Shown: positions 23,324 to 34,212 of the stretch, one piece after another
Position numbering within the stretch: position 1 is the first letter of the stretch
Layout: each line of letters begins with the position of its first letter
DNA from: Periplaneta americana
Taxonomy: Eukaryota > Arthropoda > Insecta > Blattodea > Blattidae
Length of the DNA stretch: 64,000 nucleotides
Assembly: GCF_040183065.1 (NCBI RefSeq)
Contig: NC_091130.1
Coordinates: forward strand, 123,413,914 to 123,477,913
Reading direction: 5' to 3'
Notes under the pieces: generated by a model
What the model saw: the letters and a program-made list of their open reading frames with translations, nothing else
Databases searched by the model: none
Told to the model about the DNA's origin: nothing
Made by a program: the position numbers and the translations under genes

Positions 23324-24252
23324 AAGGGAAGGGTTTCGGCTCGAACAGGAATTTCGTATCCAAAATTTGTTTACAGGCCCATCTTTACATCTCTGTAAAG
23401 CTCCCAAAAGCATTCGTTTGTGTAATGTGTGGTTTGTCTGTTAGACCACTGTACAAGTTGAGGGGTGGGAAGAGCACTGCACAAGTTAAGGGGATGGGAC
23501 ACCTTACTCGTAAGCCTAGCCTAGCCTAGGAACTAGTGCGAGTGGTAAAATGTCTAAAGCCCATTTAAGAACATTTTTCTCCAACGTTCTGTATGAAAAT
23601 ATTGCAGCTAATCAAAAGTGTACATTGTTGTGTGAGTCACTGAATGCGCACAAGGATGCAACATTAATAAATTAATCATTCCAAGGCTAGGACATGGAAT
23701 GCATGATCATTCCACCTCAAAAACTAAATATATCCAGCCTCTGAATATCTATTTCCTTAGATAATACAAAATATATGCTCGGAAGATAACAGATTGCATA
23801 AGGACTCTTGCTGAGAATCCAGAACTTAACTGGGAAATCGAGTGTTTATAATGAAAATGCACTCTGTTATTCATAACCAGTTGTCTGCTACAGTATACCG
23901 CGCTATGCTTCAGTATTCCTGGCAGTCAGCTGGTTACATGAATCCTGAAAAAGTCTTGTACTTCAAAAATGTAATTCAGGTGGCATTCGATTCTTCAGCA
24001 CTGGAGTGTGGTTCAGAAGATTGTTCAGGTGTTGCTTCTGCTTGTTGTGCTTATTGCTCTGCTCCATGCTGTTTCATGCATTTTGTAGAGAATCCTCATG
24101 TAGGCTACATTTTTAAAAAGTGTATTGACCAATACCAACCAAACGGAGAGTTACACAAATGAATGCTTTTACGGTCTTCATCACCATTGTGAAGTAAGCG
24201 TCTGTACAAATTTTTAACCAAAAATTTCTGTTCAAGCCGAAACCCTTCCCTT
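23324..24252 (+). mobile_element. 929-bp TIR element carrying a Cys-rich ORF
   Basis: 31-bp inverted ends: AAGGGAAGGGTTTCGGCTCG at 23324, and the complement of AAGGGAAGGGTTTCGGCTTG ending at 24252. The superfamily is not clear to me; the flanks suggest at most a short TAA-type duplication. It contains the ORF at 23842 but no DDE motif that I can see. Confidence 0.7.
23842..24162 (+). CDS. Cys/His-rich protein of unknown function inside a TIR element
   Basis: This 106-aa ORF has features unlike chance sequence. A YRAMLQYSWQSAGY block and a YFKNVIQVAFD block are followed by a cysteine cluster: C(57)..C, CCAYC, then CCFMHF and a final His near residue 86. The spacing C-x4-C, C-x2-C and C-x5-H suggests a small zinc-binding domain. 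I recall similar Trp/Cys-rich ORFs in repetitive insect sequences but cannot name the family. It may be an N- or C-terminal module of a transposon protein, truncated here. The Met start is uncertain because upstream sequence could continue the frame in other copies. Confidence 0.5.
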   Translation: MFIMKMHSVIHNQLSATVYRAMLQYSWQSAGYMNPEKVLYFKNVIQVAFDSSALECGSEDCSGVASACCAYCSAPCCFMHFVENPHVGYIFKKCIDQYQPNGELHK

Positions 24253-24850
24253 GTAAGAGCTACAAAAATTCCGAAAATACTTTTGTGGGAACTACTAAGT
24301 TATTTTATTTCAGTAATTCTCCAATGATTCTCGATATCTTCTAAGTATTTGAAAATAAAACAACAATAACTGCATGTCCTCACAGAAAATAATGCATCGC
24401 CAGGTTCAGCGTGACATTCACCTCTGCATTGTTGGTGTAATCTATTGGAAAGCGCGTTGCACGATATCCTACAATTCATAAATGGTGTCGTATCGTTCCT
24501 GTTATACGCTGTAACACGCTGATCATTACTTCAAAGAGGTGGGTTGTACCAAATATAGACGGCGAAATTTTGATCACAATTCATAGTACACTAGGAACAT
24601 CAGCGTGCTATTTAATCGCCCGGATTACGGAGATCTGTGTACAGATCAGACATATACACACATCAAAGCGTTTGAGGTTTACTTACTGGTAAGTATTACA
24701 GAGACATTACATCAACGCACCTACGCACCAAACTGTTATAAGAAGACAATTAAGAAAAAGAAAAAATTAATAACTCTCTTATGTTCTTACCATTTACGGT
24801 TAATTTATCGTTTATGTTACAGTAATACAATTTTGGCCAGTGATGTCAAA
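24253..24850. other. No recognisable feature
   Basis: No repeat ends or protein similarity seen between the TIR element and the retroelement. Confidence 0.45.
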
Positions 24851-24854
24851 TAGA

Positions 24855-26459
24855 AAAGATCGGGACGAAATTGAAATACAAACCGCAGAGCCATTTATGC
24901 CCGAACCCACGCTTTCAGAAGTCGAAATTGCGATAGAAAATCTGAAAAAGTAAAAGTCTCCAGGTATCGATCAAATTCCAGCAGAATTAATACAAGAGGG
25001 TGGAAGTGCATTATATAGCGAAATTTATAATCTTGTACTTGCTATTTGGGAAAAGGAAATTGTACCAGAACAATGGAAGGAGTCCATAATTGTACCGATT
25101 TTTAAAAAGGGGGACAAAACCAGCTATGGTAACTTTCGAGGAATATCACTTTGTTGACATCGTACAAAATTTTGTCCAATATTATTTTGAGAAGATTAAC
25201 TCCGTACGTAGATGAAATTATTGGGGACCATCAATGCGGTTTTCGGCGTAATAGATCGACTATTGATCAGATTTTTTGTATTCGACAGATAATGGAGAAA
25301 AAATGGGAGTATAAGGGTACAGTACATCAGTTATTCATAGATTTCAAAAAGGCATATGCCACGGTTAAGAGGGAAGTATTATATGATATTCTTATTGAAT
25401 TTGGTATTCCCAAGAAACTAGTTCGATTAATTAAAATGTGTCTCAGTGAAACATACAGCAGAATCCATATAGGTCAGTCTCTATCTGATGATTTTCCAAT
25501 TCACTGCGGGCTAAAGCAGGGAGATGCATTATCACCTTTACTTTTTAACTTCGCTCTAGAATATGCCATTAGGAAAGTTCAGGATAACAGGCAGGGTTTG
25601 GAATTGAACGGGCTACATCAGCTTCTTGTCTATGCAGATGACGTGAATATGTTAGGAGAAAATCCACAAACGATTAGGAAAAACACGGAAATTTTACTTG
25701 AAGCAAGTAAAGCAATTGGTTTGGAAGTAAATCCCGAAAAGATAAAGTATATGATTATGTCTCGTGACCAGAATATTGTACGAAATGGAAATATAAAAAT
25801 TGGAGATTTATCATTCGAAGAGGTGGAAAAATTCAAATATCTTGGAGCAACAGTAACAAATGTAAATGACACTCGGGAGGAAATTAAACGCAGAATAAAT
25901 ATGGGAAATGCGTGTTATTATTCGGTTGAGAAGCTCTTATCATCCAGTCTGCTGTCCAAAAATCTGAAAGTTAGAATTTATAAAACAGTTATATTACCGG
26001 TTGTTTTGTACGGTTGTGAAACTTGGACTCTCACTCTGAGAGAGGAACATAGGTTAAGGGTGTTTGAGAATAAGGTGCTTAGGAAAATATTTGGGGTTAA
26101 GACGGATGAAGTTACAGGAGAATGGAGAAAGTTACAAAACACAGAACTGCACGCATTGTATTCTTCACCTGACATAATTAGGAACATAAAATCCAGACGT
26201 TTGAGATGGGCAGGGCATGTAGCACGTATGGGCGAATCCAGAAATGCATATAGAGTGTTAGTTGGGAGACCGGAGGGAAAAAGACCTTTAGGGAGGCCGA
26301 GACGTAGATGGGAGGGTAATATTAAAATGGATTTGAGGGAGGTGGGATATGATGGTACAGACTGGATTATCTTGCACAGGATAGGGACCGATGGCGGGCT
26401 TATGTGAGGGCGGCAATGAACCTTCGGGTTCCTTAAAAGCCCTTTGTAAGTAAGTAAGA
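24855..26459 (+). mobile_element. Non-LTR retrotransposon (family S), 5'-truncated copy 1
   Basis: It encodes most of a reverse transcriptase and ends after the ORF with a short 3' UTR and a (GTAA/TAAG)n tail near 26450. The same 3' end occurs at 32561. The endonuclease domain and 5' UTR are missing. The 5' boundary is set where RT-like translation begins and is approximate. Confidence 0.88.
24862..26434 (+). pseudogene. Family S reverse transcriptase, frameshifted
   Basis: RNA-dependent DNA polymerase of a non-LTR element. The N-terminal part (24862-25140) encodes KSPGIDQIPAELIQEGG and [18 protein letters not shown] but has a stop before KSPG. After a small indel near 25150 the main ORF (25151-26407, 418 aa) continues with [48 protein letters not shown] and [20 protein letters not shown]. 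The catalytic YADD is at residues 161-164. C-terminal to it are [20 protein letters not shown] and [18 protein letters not shown] frameshift near 26360 scrambles the last ~25 residues relative to copy 2. Relatively young but inactive. Confidence 0.9.
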
Positions 26460-27324
26460 TGTCAACGAGAGCGCAGACGTGCTCACAGCCCGTATGCGCT
26501 GATCAGAGCACGTAAGGCACCCAGGTACAAGTCACTGGTGAACACAAGGGTTGTACATTGCACATTGATTAAGAAGTCGTTCAGTAAGTTTCAGGCTGAC
26601 TAGACTTTAACTTCTTGTGTAAGTGAAAGATGAGGTTGGTTTGTGGAAATTGAGCGTAAAGATGTATTGTAGAGCTTCTTCCTCACAGCATTGTATTTAT
26701 GTTTACAGAATAAAGTACGAACAAAAGTGTGTGCTGCTAATGGCGTAAATTCGTTAAATGTCAGTTAGGAGTTGTGTCGATAAATTGTCCAGATTTTTGA
26801 CAGAAATTCTCAGTTTAACGATATTTCTTACTATTACGATATTATTCTGTCCAGGTATTTTGAATTACGTGAATATTTATCAGAATTCATAATAGAAAAA
26901 CAGAGACAGTCCAGAACTAGTTGATTCTACATGGATCGAGGAACGTAACTTTCTCAAGGATGTATTAGAGCATCTGAACGTTTTGAATTTGAGATCGAAA
27001 AGAAAGAATCAATTAATCTGTGTCGCCAGATATTGTTAAAAGCTTTCAGATGAAGATTTCATTGTGGATGTCGCAGATCTCACAGCACAATTTTTATAAT
27101 TTCAACGCCTTCAGTCATTGACCTCCTGTTCAACAATGTAAATTACTGTAATGTTTTAAAAAATCTCTGGGTAGAGTTCCATAGACGATTTAAAGATATT
27201 GACATACTCCAGCTCAAGTTGGATTTATGTGGGCAAAAATCAGGGGAAAAAAAACCTCTGAACTACGCGAGAAGTCAGGAATTTAAATTTGTTTCTAGAA
27301 GTGTGATGATGCTCATATAAGTAG
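26460..27324. other. No recognisable feature
   Basis: Unannotated sequence between the retroelement and the TIR element. No supported ORF. Confidence 0.45.
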
Positions 27325-27326
27325 TA

Positions 27327-28438
27327 CAGGGACATCATTTTATTTTTACTTCAATTTTTATTGTACCTGAGTTTTTGAATGTACTTCACTCCCACCCCTT
27401 CTACTAATGAATTTTCAACTGTTTTCCAGACAGAATCAAGTCCGCTTATAGTAAACAGCACTGAGTTACTGAGTATAGTACGTTCCAGAAATATGTTCGC
27501 GTTTTCCAGTAACGAAAGAACTTTTAATATCGAATCATATTTTCGCACAGGTACTGTCCGTTTGCCTACGTCGCATCCCGATTTCCCCCACCTGCCTCTG
27601 CACGGCCCTCTGTAAAAGCAGGGCTGTCTTAGCTCTTTTCTGAAAACATTAATTTCTCTCAGGAATTGGACGTTTACGTAATATTACACAACTGTTTAAA
27701 ATAACTTAAATAAAAGGGCCTCGTTAAGTAATTAACTGTCACGTGATTTCCCTCCTTTCTACGATCCTGCGGAATAACCACTTGGACGGACAGTAGATAA
27801 CATGTCTGAGTAATTTTATCTATGCGAGTCGGGCAGAAGTGAATATTGAATTTACATTACATAAGGTACTCTTTTATAGAGTAGGTACAGAATTATTTCA
27901 ACATGAGTTACTAGTACGAAGGACGAAACTGGTAATTGGAATTAGATGCAATAGTCTATAGTGCGATAATATGCACAAAAGAACTGAAGCCTGTAGGATA
28001 TCGAAATGAATGGCTACCATCATCAAAAATGTGTTTAAATATCCATATTATGATTATTTTTCAATTGAACTTCATTATTGTTTATATTGTACGCTAATGT
28101 GCTGTAGACAGTATAATATACAGTGCATAATGAATACGTTCACATGGATAGCTCAGTTCGTGAGTAAAAACACTTATTGTTAATACAGTACTGCATTTTG
28201 ATTAAATAAAAATCCTTATGAAAATTATCGAACTCAAAATCGCGATATTTCCTAGTTTACGTAAATGGATGAACTACTTTTCTTCCCTCCTATACCTAGT
28301 AAAGTGATTTGTTTGTGTTTTACGCCAGTATCATCCAACTCCAGTTGTGGAAGGGGGTAGCGAACGGGTTTTCCGGTTCTCTAAAGGTATAGCCAGGTCA
28401 ATATTAAAAATGTTAGTAAAAATAAAATGATGTCCCTG
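27327..28438 (+). mobile_element. CAGGGACATC-family DNA element, copy A (complete)
   Basis: Inverted ends CAGGGACATCATTTTATTTT at 27327, and the complement ending at 28438, each next to TA. Copies B (43593-46760) and C (55570-56671) are the same element in the opposite orientation. At 1112 bp it is too short for a complete transposase. It carries an HTH-like N-terminus but no catalytic core, so it is non-autonomous. TA duplication places it in the Tc1/mariner (IS630-like) superfamily. Confidence 0.85.
27493..27615 (+). pseudogene. Orphan transposase N-terminus (DUF4817-like HTH)
   Basis: MFAFSSNERTFNIESYFRTG starts a frame that resembles the N-terminal HTH of insect DUF4817-type transposases (pattern: S-ER-F-V/I-E-Y-R-T-G). 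The frame runs to LHGPL and stops after 41 codons. The same piece is present in copy B (FAFSSDERAFNIESYFRTG) and copy C. The domain name is from memory of the family pattern and is tentative. Confidence 0.5.
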
Positions 28439-28930
28439 TACATGATTATGCAAAAGTTAATAACAATAATTAGGCTAATTATAGGCCTCATTATGTAAAA
28501 CTCCTTAAGTTAAAGAGAAACTATAATTATTATTTGTTATATCCTGCTACTTTATAATTAATTGCATTTATTAGAGAGGTACATGCTGCAAAGTATGCTT
28601 TTATTTCTTGTTTTCTTGTATGAGTGTAACACATTGTCTATTACTTAAGAGCAGTTTAATTCATCTTGCAGTGATAGGCCAATAGAGTTCATTTTGCTCG
28701 CCCCTTCTTGTTCACCGCTACTGCTTGTAGAGCAGATTCATTGGAACCCGTTCACACTTGGGAGCACGTAGCGTCTTTCGCGTGCTCTGACCTTGACATC
28801 CCTGATTCTGACTATTGGTAACAATCCATTGAAGAGAAAAGAGAACTCTTAATTTGCTTGTTTGTCTTTCTGGGCTCTATAGTCTGATATATAGTGAGTC
28901 CCAGAAACGCCGTTCTGCCATCCATTTCTT

Positions 28931-29050
28931 CAAGATGTTGTTTAGTCAACTATTCAAAGACAGGTCTGAACCTCACAAGTGAAACCAAGTAGGCACCGCT
29001 TATGAGGCATCTAGGCCACGATATAATTGGGTAGGGTGGCCAGTTCCTTT
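28931..29050 (+). repeat. Dispersed repeat, copy 1 (inverted copy at 54464)
   Basis: The block GTCTGAACCTCACAAGTGA ... CACCGCTTATGAGGCA ... GGCCAGTTCCTT matches the reverse complement of 54464-54590 at moderate identity. No ends or ORF could be defined. Nothing else was recognised between 28440 and 29498. Confidence 0.55.
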
Positions 29051-29498
29051 CTTCCATTGCTTACATCGCCGACTAGCTACATACTACACTAGTCAAGTTA
29101 TACTGTAGTAAAATTGCGTGGCTCACGTATTTTGTTAGATGCATTTTGAAAGAGTATCAGGGATGATGAAAGTTACATTCAATTTCGGTTCATTTTCTTT
29201 TTTTATATTAAAAATTGTTTAATCAGCATATTTACCCATATTTCAAATAGGTTATTTGGGCTGCAGTTCGAATAATTTGAACTGCGTCTCTGGGACACGC
29301 AGTAGTTCTTTTAAGCATCCTATTTTATTCGTACTTGAAGTTTTATGTCCGTTTCAATTAGCGTAACATTAGAATAAGGAGAACATAGGTTTTTTTCGAA
29401 ATCGTGGCGTGCATCTGGGCATTTACTTAATGATAAATAAAAGCATAATAGAATATTCTATTAATAAACACCTACTAAAAACATTGGACGTAGATATA

Positions 29499-29876
29499 CA
29501 CTATCTACCAAAAAGTAATTAGGCACTGATTTTTGCCCCTTTAGAACCTCGTGGTACCACCTCTTGTTGCTATAACAGCAGCCATCCCGTCAGGCATGTT
29601 CTCCACTAGTTTGTGTAGGATATCCACTGGAATGCATCGCCATTCCTCTTGCAATATGGCACTCAGTTGGACAATGGAAGTTGGCCGAATTTCCCGAAAC
29701 TTCAATCGCAGGTCCAATTCGTCTCAAAGGTGCTCAATGGGATTGAGATCAGGACTCTGTGCAGGCCAGTCCAACCGGTGAACATTATTGTCTGCATACC
29801 ATTGCATAGTAGCCACCGAAACATTTCATCTAACACGTAAAATCCTGGGTGCCCAATTACTTTTTGGTAGATAGTG
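29499..29876 (-). mobile_element. Tc1-like element, internally deleted (378 bp)
   Basis: Inverted ends CACTATCTACCAAAAAGTAA at 29499 and the complement ending at 29876, flanked by TA on both sides. Only the 3' third of a transposase gene remains. Confidence 0.88.
29540..29820 (-). pseudogene. Tc1-like transposase C-terminus
   Basis: The minus strand reads MQWYADNNVHRLDWPAQSPD, then LNPIEHL, a stop where Trp is expected, DELDLRLKFREIRP, LSAILQEEWRCIP and LVENMPDGMAAVIATRGG. SPDLNPIEHL is the region of the third catalytic residue (Glu) in Tc1 transposases. The HTH and first two catalytic Asp regions are deleted. The stop (TGG to TGA) is a single-base change. Confidence 0.85.
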
Positions 29877-30044
29877 TATTACTTTAAATCAGTGATGAGA
29901 AGGTTTCTGTAACGACGTTTAAATGAATGAAGATTGAACGTAGGACTACTACTGTCATACTACTATTGCATTACTTATACGTACCGGTATATAAATTGTC
30001 AGAATAAATCTATTCCATTTACTCGGCTATTGGAAATAAAAATA

Positions 30045-30101
<57 letters not shown>

Positions 30102-30543
30102 CGCGAAAGGAACGATTACCGAAAAGCATTGGTGGCGTTGCTGTCTGCTTTGACGTGTGTATGTGGACAAGCCGAGGGGGCGAGAGGTGCGGGCCGATGG
30201 AAGTACTGTACTGTCTCTTCCAAAAAGGTGAACAAATGAGGACATCGCTGTGGAAATAAAGAACGTAGCAAAAGAAAAATTCTAAGCTAATTAAACGCGC
30301 AACACGTGTTTATGAATGAAATAATGATATCGTGCGATACAAGACACGTATTCACATGCAATGGAACAAACTAAAGTCGTAATGTAACTATCACAACCCA
30401 AGACTGATTCTATCGATGTCCTTTCTCTTCCCACTGTACTCTTGAATATCATTCAAGCTATCTCGTGACCTTTCCTGTCACCCGCTGTTCCTTATCGCAT
30501 TGTCTCATTCACATTCCTTCCTTCAGCGTTCCCTGCTTGCGAG

Positions 30544-30574
<31 letters not shown>

Positions 30575-30581
30575 ATACACA
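29877..30581. repeat. Microsatellites (TA)n and (CA)n, otherwise featureless
   Basis: (TA)n at about 30046-30094 and (CA)n at about 30544-30572. The remainder shows nothing recognisable. Confidence 0.8.
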
Positions 30582-31077
30582 CAGGGTGAAAGTGAAATAG
30601 CTTTGCTGATTTTCATAGTGAATAGCTCATTTTGTATATAACAAAAAACTATAATATATTGGTGGAAAGTTCATAATTTTTTTTCAGATAAAACTAATGT
30701 AGTAGAATCATGATTTTGGTCTATATCGATAGGAAATCTAACAAAGAATAATTTATTCCTCTGGCGTATTTCAATAGTGTGGACGATTTTCTTGCAAATT
30801 TATATATAAAAGCCTCTAATTTTAAGACGCTGCTTGATGGGAGCAAGTTACAACGTCGCGGGAGAGCAGCTCATCTACCAGTACACACCGAATTCGTTGA
30901 CCTCTTACATCTGTATCACGAGTAGTGTGTGTTAGCGGCGATGTTGCGGGACGGCTGAAACTTCAAACTTAATTTTATAATTAAGCATGGATTTAATCAT
31001 AAAACGTAATATAGATTCTTTATTCATTTCAGTGTGCCTTATGTCCTTTTCTGCAACGTTATTTCATTTCCACCCTG
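30582..31077. mobile_element. TIR element CAGGGTGRAARTGAAATA, unit 1
   Basis: CAGGGTGAAAGTGAAATAG at 30582 is mirrored by the complement of CAGGGTGGAAATGAAATAA ending at 31077. Body markers are ATATCGATAGGAAATCTAAC, CTCTGGCGTATTTCAATAG and GTTAGCGGCGATGTTG. No ORF is present. Confidence 0.7.
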
Positions 31078-31271
31078 CAGATTTTGAAAGCGGTAGCTCA
31101 TGTTGTAAGTAACAAAAAAGTGTAATACCATATGGGTGGAAAGTTAATAGTTTTCTCAGAAAAGAAAAATGTTTTCTTTCTTTCCCAAATGTTTAACACC
31201 CACTTACTACGTAACTATTGCGAGTAGGATCGCGTTTTTGTCCATATCGATAGAAAATCTGATAAAGAATC

Positions 31272-31452
31272 GCTGATTACCTAGTTGGGTTTTTCCGAGG
31301 TTTTCCCCAATCGCAAGGAAAATGTCGGGTAATCTATGGCGACTCCTCGGCCTCATCTCGCCAAATATCATCTCACCATCACCAATTCCATCGACGCTAT
31401 ACAACCTCGTAGTTGATATAGCGTTGTTAAATAACCAAGTAAAAAATAATAA
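31272..31452 (+). mobile_element. SINE family B fragment with target duplication
   Basis: Body of family B: TTTTTCCGAGGTTTTCCCCA ... TTGATATAGCGTTGTTAAATAACC with an A-rich tail. It is flanked by ATAAAGAATC at 31262-31271 and 31453-31462. The tRNA head is missing. Confidence 0.8.
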
Positions 31453-31646
31453 ATAAAGAATCATTTATCCCTCTGGCGTATTTCAATAGCCTGGACGGTT
31501 TTCATGTAAATTTAATATAAAAACTACTTATTTGAAGCCCCTGTAAGATGCAATCAGATTGCAACATTGTAGCCACAGTGGAAGGCGGGAGACAGTTCAC
31601 GTAGGAAGACAGGCCTGTGTTCGTTGACTTAGTACATCTGTATTAC

Positions 31647-32561
31647 CTTTACTTTTTAACTTCGCTATAGAATATGCCATTAGGAAAGTTCAGGATAACA
31701 GGCAGGGTTTGGAATTGAACGGGCTACATCAGCTTCTTGTCTATGCGGATGACGTGAATATGTTAGGAGAAAATACACAAACGGTTAGGGAAAACACGGA
31801 AATTTTACTTGAAGCAAGTAAAGCGATCGGTTTGGAAGTAAATCCCGAAAAGACAAAGTATATGATTATGTCTCGTGACGGGAATATTGTACGAAATGGA
31901 AATATAAATATTGGAGATTTATCCTTCGAAGAGGTGGAAAAATTCAAATATCTTGGAGCAACAGTAACAAATATAAATGACACTCGGGAGGAAATTAAAC
32001 GCAGAATAAATATGGGAAATGCGTGTTATCATTCGGTTGAGAAGCTCTTATCATCCAGTCTGCTCTCCAAAAATCTGAAAGTTAGAATTTATAAAACAGT
32101 TATATTACCGGTTCTTCTATATGGCTGTGAAACTTGGACTCTCACTCTGAGAGAGGAACATAGGTTAAGGGTGGTTGAGAATAAGGTGCTTAGGAAAATA
32201 TTTGGGGCTAAGCGGGATGAAGTTACAGGAGAATGGAGAAAGTTACACAACACAGAACTGCACACGTTGTATTCTTCACCTGACATAATTAGGAACTTGA
32301 AATCCAGACGTTTGAGATGGGCAGGGCATGTAGCACGTATGGGCGAATCCAGAAATGCATATAGAGTGTTAGTTGGGAGACCGGAGGGAAAAAGACCTTT
32401 AGGGAGGCCGAGACGTAGATGGGAGGATAATATTAAAATGGATTTGAGGGAGGTGGGATATGATGATAGAGACTGGCTTAATCTTGCACAGGATAGGGAC
32501 CGATGGCGGGCTTATGTGAGGGCGGCAATGAACCTTCGGGTTCCTTAAAAGCCATTTGTAA
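31647..32561 (+). mobile_element. Family S retrotransposon, 5'-truncated copy 2
   Basis: It starts inside the RT gene (CTTTACTTTTTAACTTCGCT) and ends in the same 3' UTR as copy 1 (CCTTAAAAGCCATTTGTAA). It is flanked by GTATTAC at 31640-31646 and 32562-32568. 5' truncation is typical of target-primed reverse transcription. Confidence 0.9.
31709..32548 (+). CDS. Family S reverse transcriptase, C-terminal part
   Basis: 279-aa open frame without internal stops. YADD is at residues 12-15, followed by [57 protein letters not shown] and [18 protein letters not shown]. It ends [12 protein letters not shown], which is probably the natural C-terminus. Upstream fingers and palm are missing because the insertion is truncated, so the protein cannot be functional. 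It is highly similar to copy 1, which points to recent activity of family S. Confidence 0.9.
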   Translation: MELNGLHQLLVYADDVNMLGENTQTVRENTEILLEASKAIGLEVNPEKTKYMIMSRDGNIVRNGNINIGDLSFEEVEKFKYLGATVTNINDTREEIKRRINMGNACYHSVEKLLSSSLLSKNLKVRIYKTVILPVLLYGCETWTLTLREEHRLRVVENKVLRKIFGAKRDEVTGEWRKLHNTELHTLYSSPDIIRNLKSRRLRWAGHVARMGESRNAYRVLVGRPEGKRPLGRPRRRWEDNIKMDLREVGYDDRDWLNLAQDRDRWRAYVRAAMNLRVP

Positions 32562-32725
32562 GTATTACGAGAAGAAAGAGGACTGTGTTAGCGGCGATGT
32601 TGCCATACTGCTGAAAATTCCAACGTAATTTTCTAATGAACCGTGCATTTAGTCACAAAAGTAATATAGGTTTTCTATACATCGTCCCTTTCAATCTTCA
32701 GGATTATTTCATTTCCATCCTGTAG

Positions 32726-32945
32726 TCGGCCTCGGTAGCGTAGTTGGTATAGCGCTGGCCTTCTATGCTCGAGGTTGAGGGTTCGATTCCACCTCAGATC
32801 GATGGCATTTAAGTGTGTTTTAATGCGACAGGCTCATGTCAGTAGATTTACTGGCATGTAAAAGAACTGCGGGACAAAATTCCGGCACACTGGCGACGCT
32901 GATATAACCTCTGCAGTTTGCGAGCGTCGTTAAATAAACCATTTT
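32726..32945 (+). mobile_element. SINE family A, third full copy
   Basis: Head with GTAGTTGGTATAGCGCTGGC and a B box GGTTCGATTCCACC, the usual body, and a tail ending in a T run. The flanks CATCCTGTA and CATCCTTTA are an imperfect duplication. Confidence 0.88.
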
Positions 32946-33045
32946 TTTTTCATCCTTTATTATAATTAAGTATATTTACAAGCAATATAAAGCTATAATA
33001 TTTGAAGCAATCCTTAACTAAATGCATCTAGATTTATTTGTGTTA

Positions 33046-34211
33046 CTAGCCGTACCCGTGCGCTCCGCTGCACCCGTTAGAAATTAAATATAAAGTAATT
33101 ACATAATTAAAATTGGACATTTGATCCATGAAACATTCGTGTTTGATAGAAGGATAAATCGTTTAATATGTTACTTAATTTAAATTGCATCCAAATAATT
33201 AAAATGCGATCATTTTGGTCCAGAGACCACTCATTGGTGCAACGACAACTCCTTTAACATGTTTCTAATTTTTATTACATGCAACCATAGTTTAATGAAC
33301 ATTGACATCATTTAGATTTAATGTGTATACTTTATTTTACTTGTTATAGGTTTCCATTGAATTATGGTAATAACTTAATTTTAACCCTTGTTTTCTACGT
33401 ATTCAGTAAATGGCGTTTGGCCCACTATGGTTCTGAACTCTTCAAATAACTTAAATTATATTATATAATATTACATTACATATATTATATTATATTATAT
33501 TTTATTATATCATATTATATTATATTATATTGTATCAGAAGTTACTGTAATAACATTATAGCATTATGTCCATCTAGAGAAACTACATTTTCCAATGGTG
33601 AAATAATAATTAATTTTACAAATCGGTTAATTTAGTTTCCGATATTACTTCATACAAACACAGAAACATTCTCTGTAGGCTATCTTTCATAGCTTTCGAT
33701 TGTTGCTGTCCAAGGCCCCTTATAGACAAAGTCATTTGTTTTTTATTTCATTATACGGCCTTAGATAGCAGTTATTTTAATTTTAAACTCATTTATCTCA
33801 TTAAATATCAGTTCTATAAAAAATTTTCAATAACAAAACTTATCGAAAATCATTTTCAAAGAAACTTTTGTTATGTAACATTTTTCACAAAAATCAATAA
33901 TAAGCGAGATATTTCGATTTATTTAATTCAGGCCCCCTTATAACCCCCCTTTTAAATAATGTATTTTGAATGCCATATAGCCTAAAATCTAAGTTACAAC
34001 GAACATAATTTATATTCCAATTTTCATCGAAATCCGTTTATCCATTATCGCGTGAAAAGGTAACAAACATACAGACAGACATACAAACAAAAATTTCAAA
34101 AGAGCGATTTTCGGTTTCAGGATGGTTAATTATATATGTTATGACCAATTATTTTTAGAAAATCGAATATTACCAGAAAAATTTCGGCTACAGATTTATT
34201 ATTAGTATAGA
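33046..34211 (-). mobile_element. Helitron-like non-autonomous element, copy 1
   Basis: On the minus strand the element begins TCTATACTAATAATAAATCT and ends GCACGGGTACGGCTAG. A short hairpin (GTGC...GCAC) lies just before the CTAG. It sits between host A and T, with no target duplication. TC start, 3' hairpin and CTRR end with A/T insertion are Helitron hallmarks. An ATATT-rich run lies at about 33455-33535. No Rep/helicase ORF is present. Confidence 0.85.
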
Positions 34212-34212
34212 T

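Larger units (their letters stand above)
31078..32722. mobile_element. TIR element, unit 2, carrying two nested insertions
   Basis: The same body markers recur (ATATCGATAGAAAATCTGAT, CTCTGGCGTATTTCAATAG, GTTAGCGGCGATGTTG). The right end is the complement of CAGGATGGAAATGAAATAA. The unit is expanded by a SINE fragment (31272-31452) and a retroelement (31647-32561). Removing these gives about the length of unit 1, so this is a tandem pair. Confidence 0.7.

Noticed and set aside
23842..24162. Host zinc-finger gene
   Set aside because: The ORF lies inside inverted terminal repeats and has no splice or promoter context, so it is treated as element-encoded.
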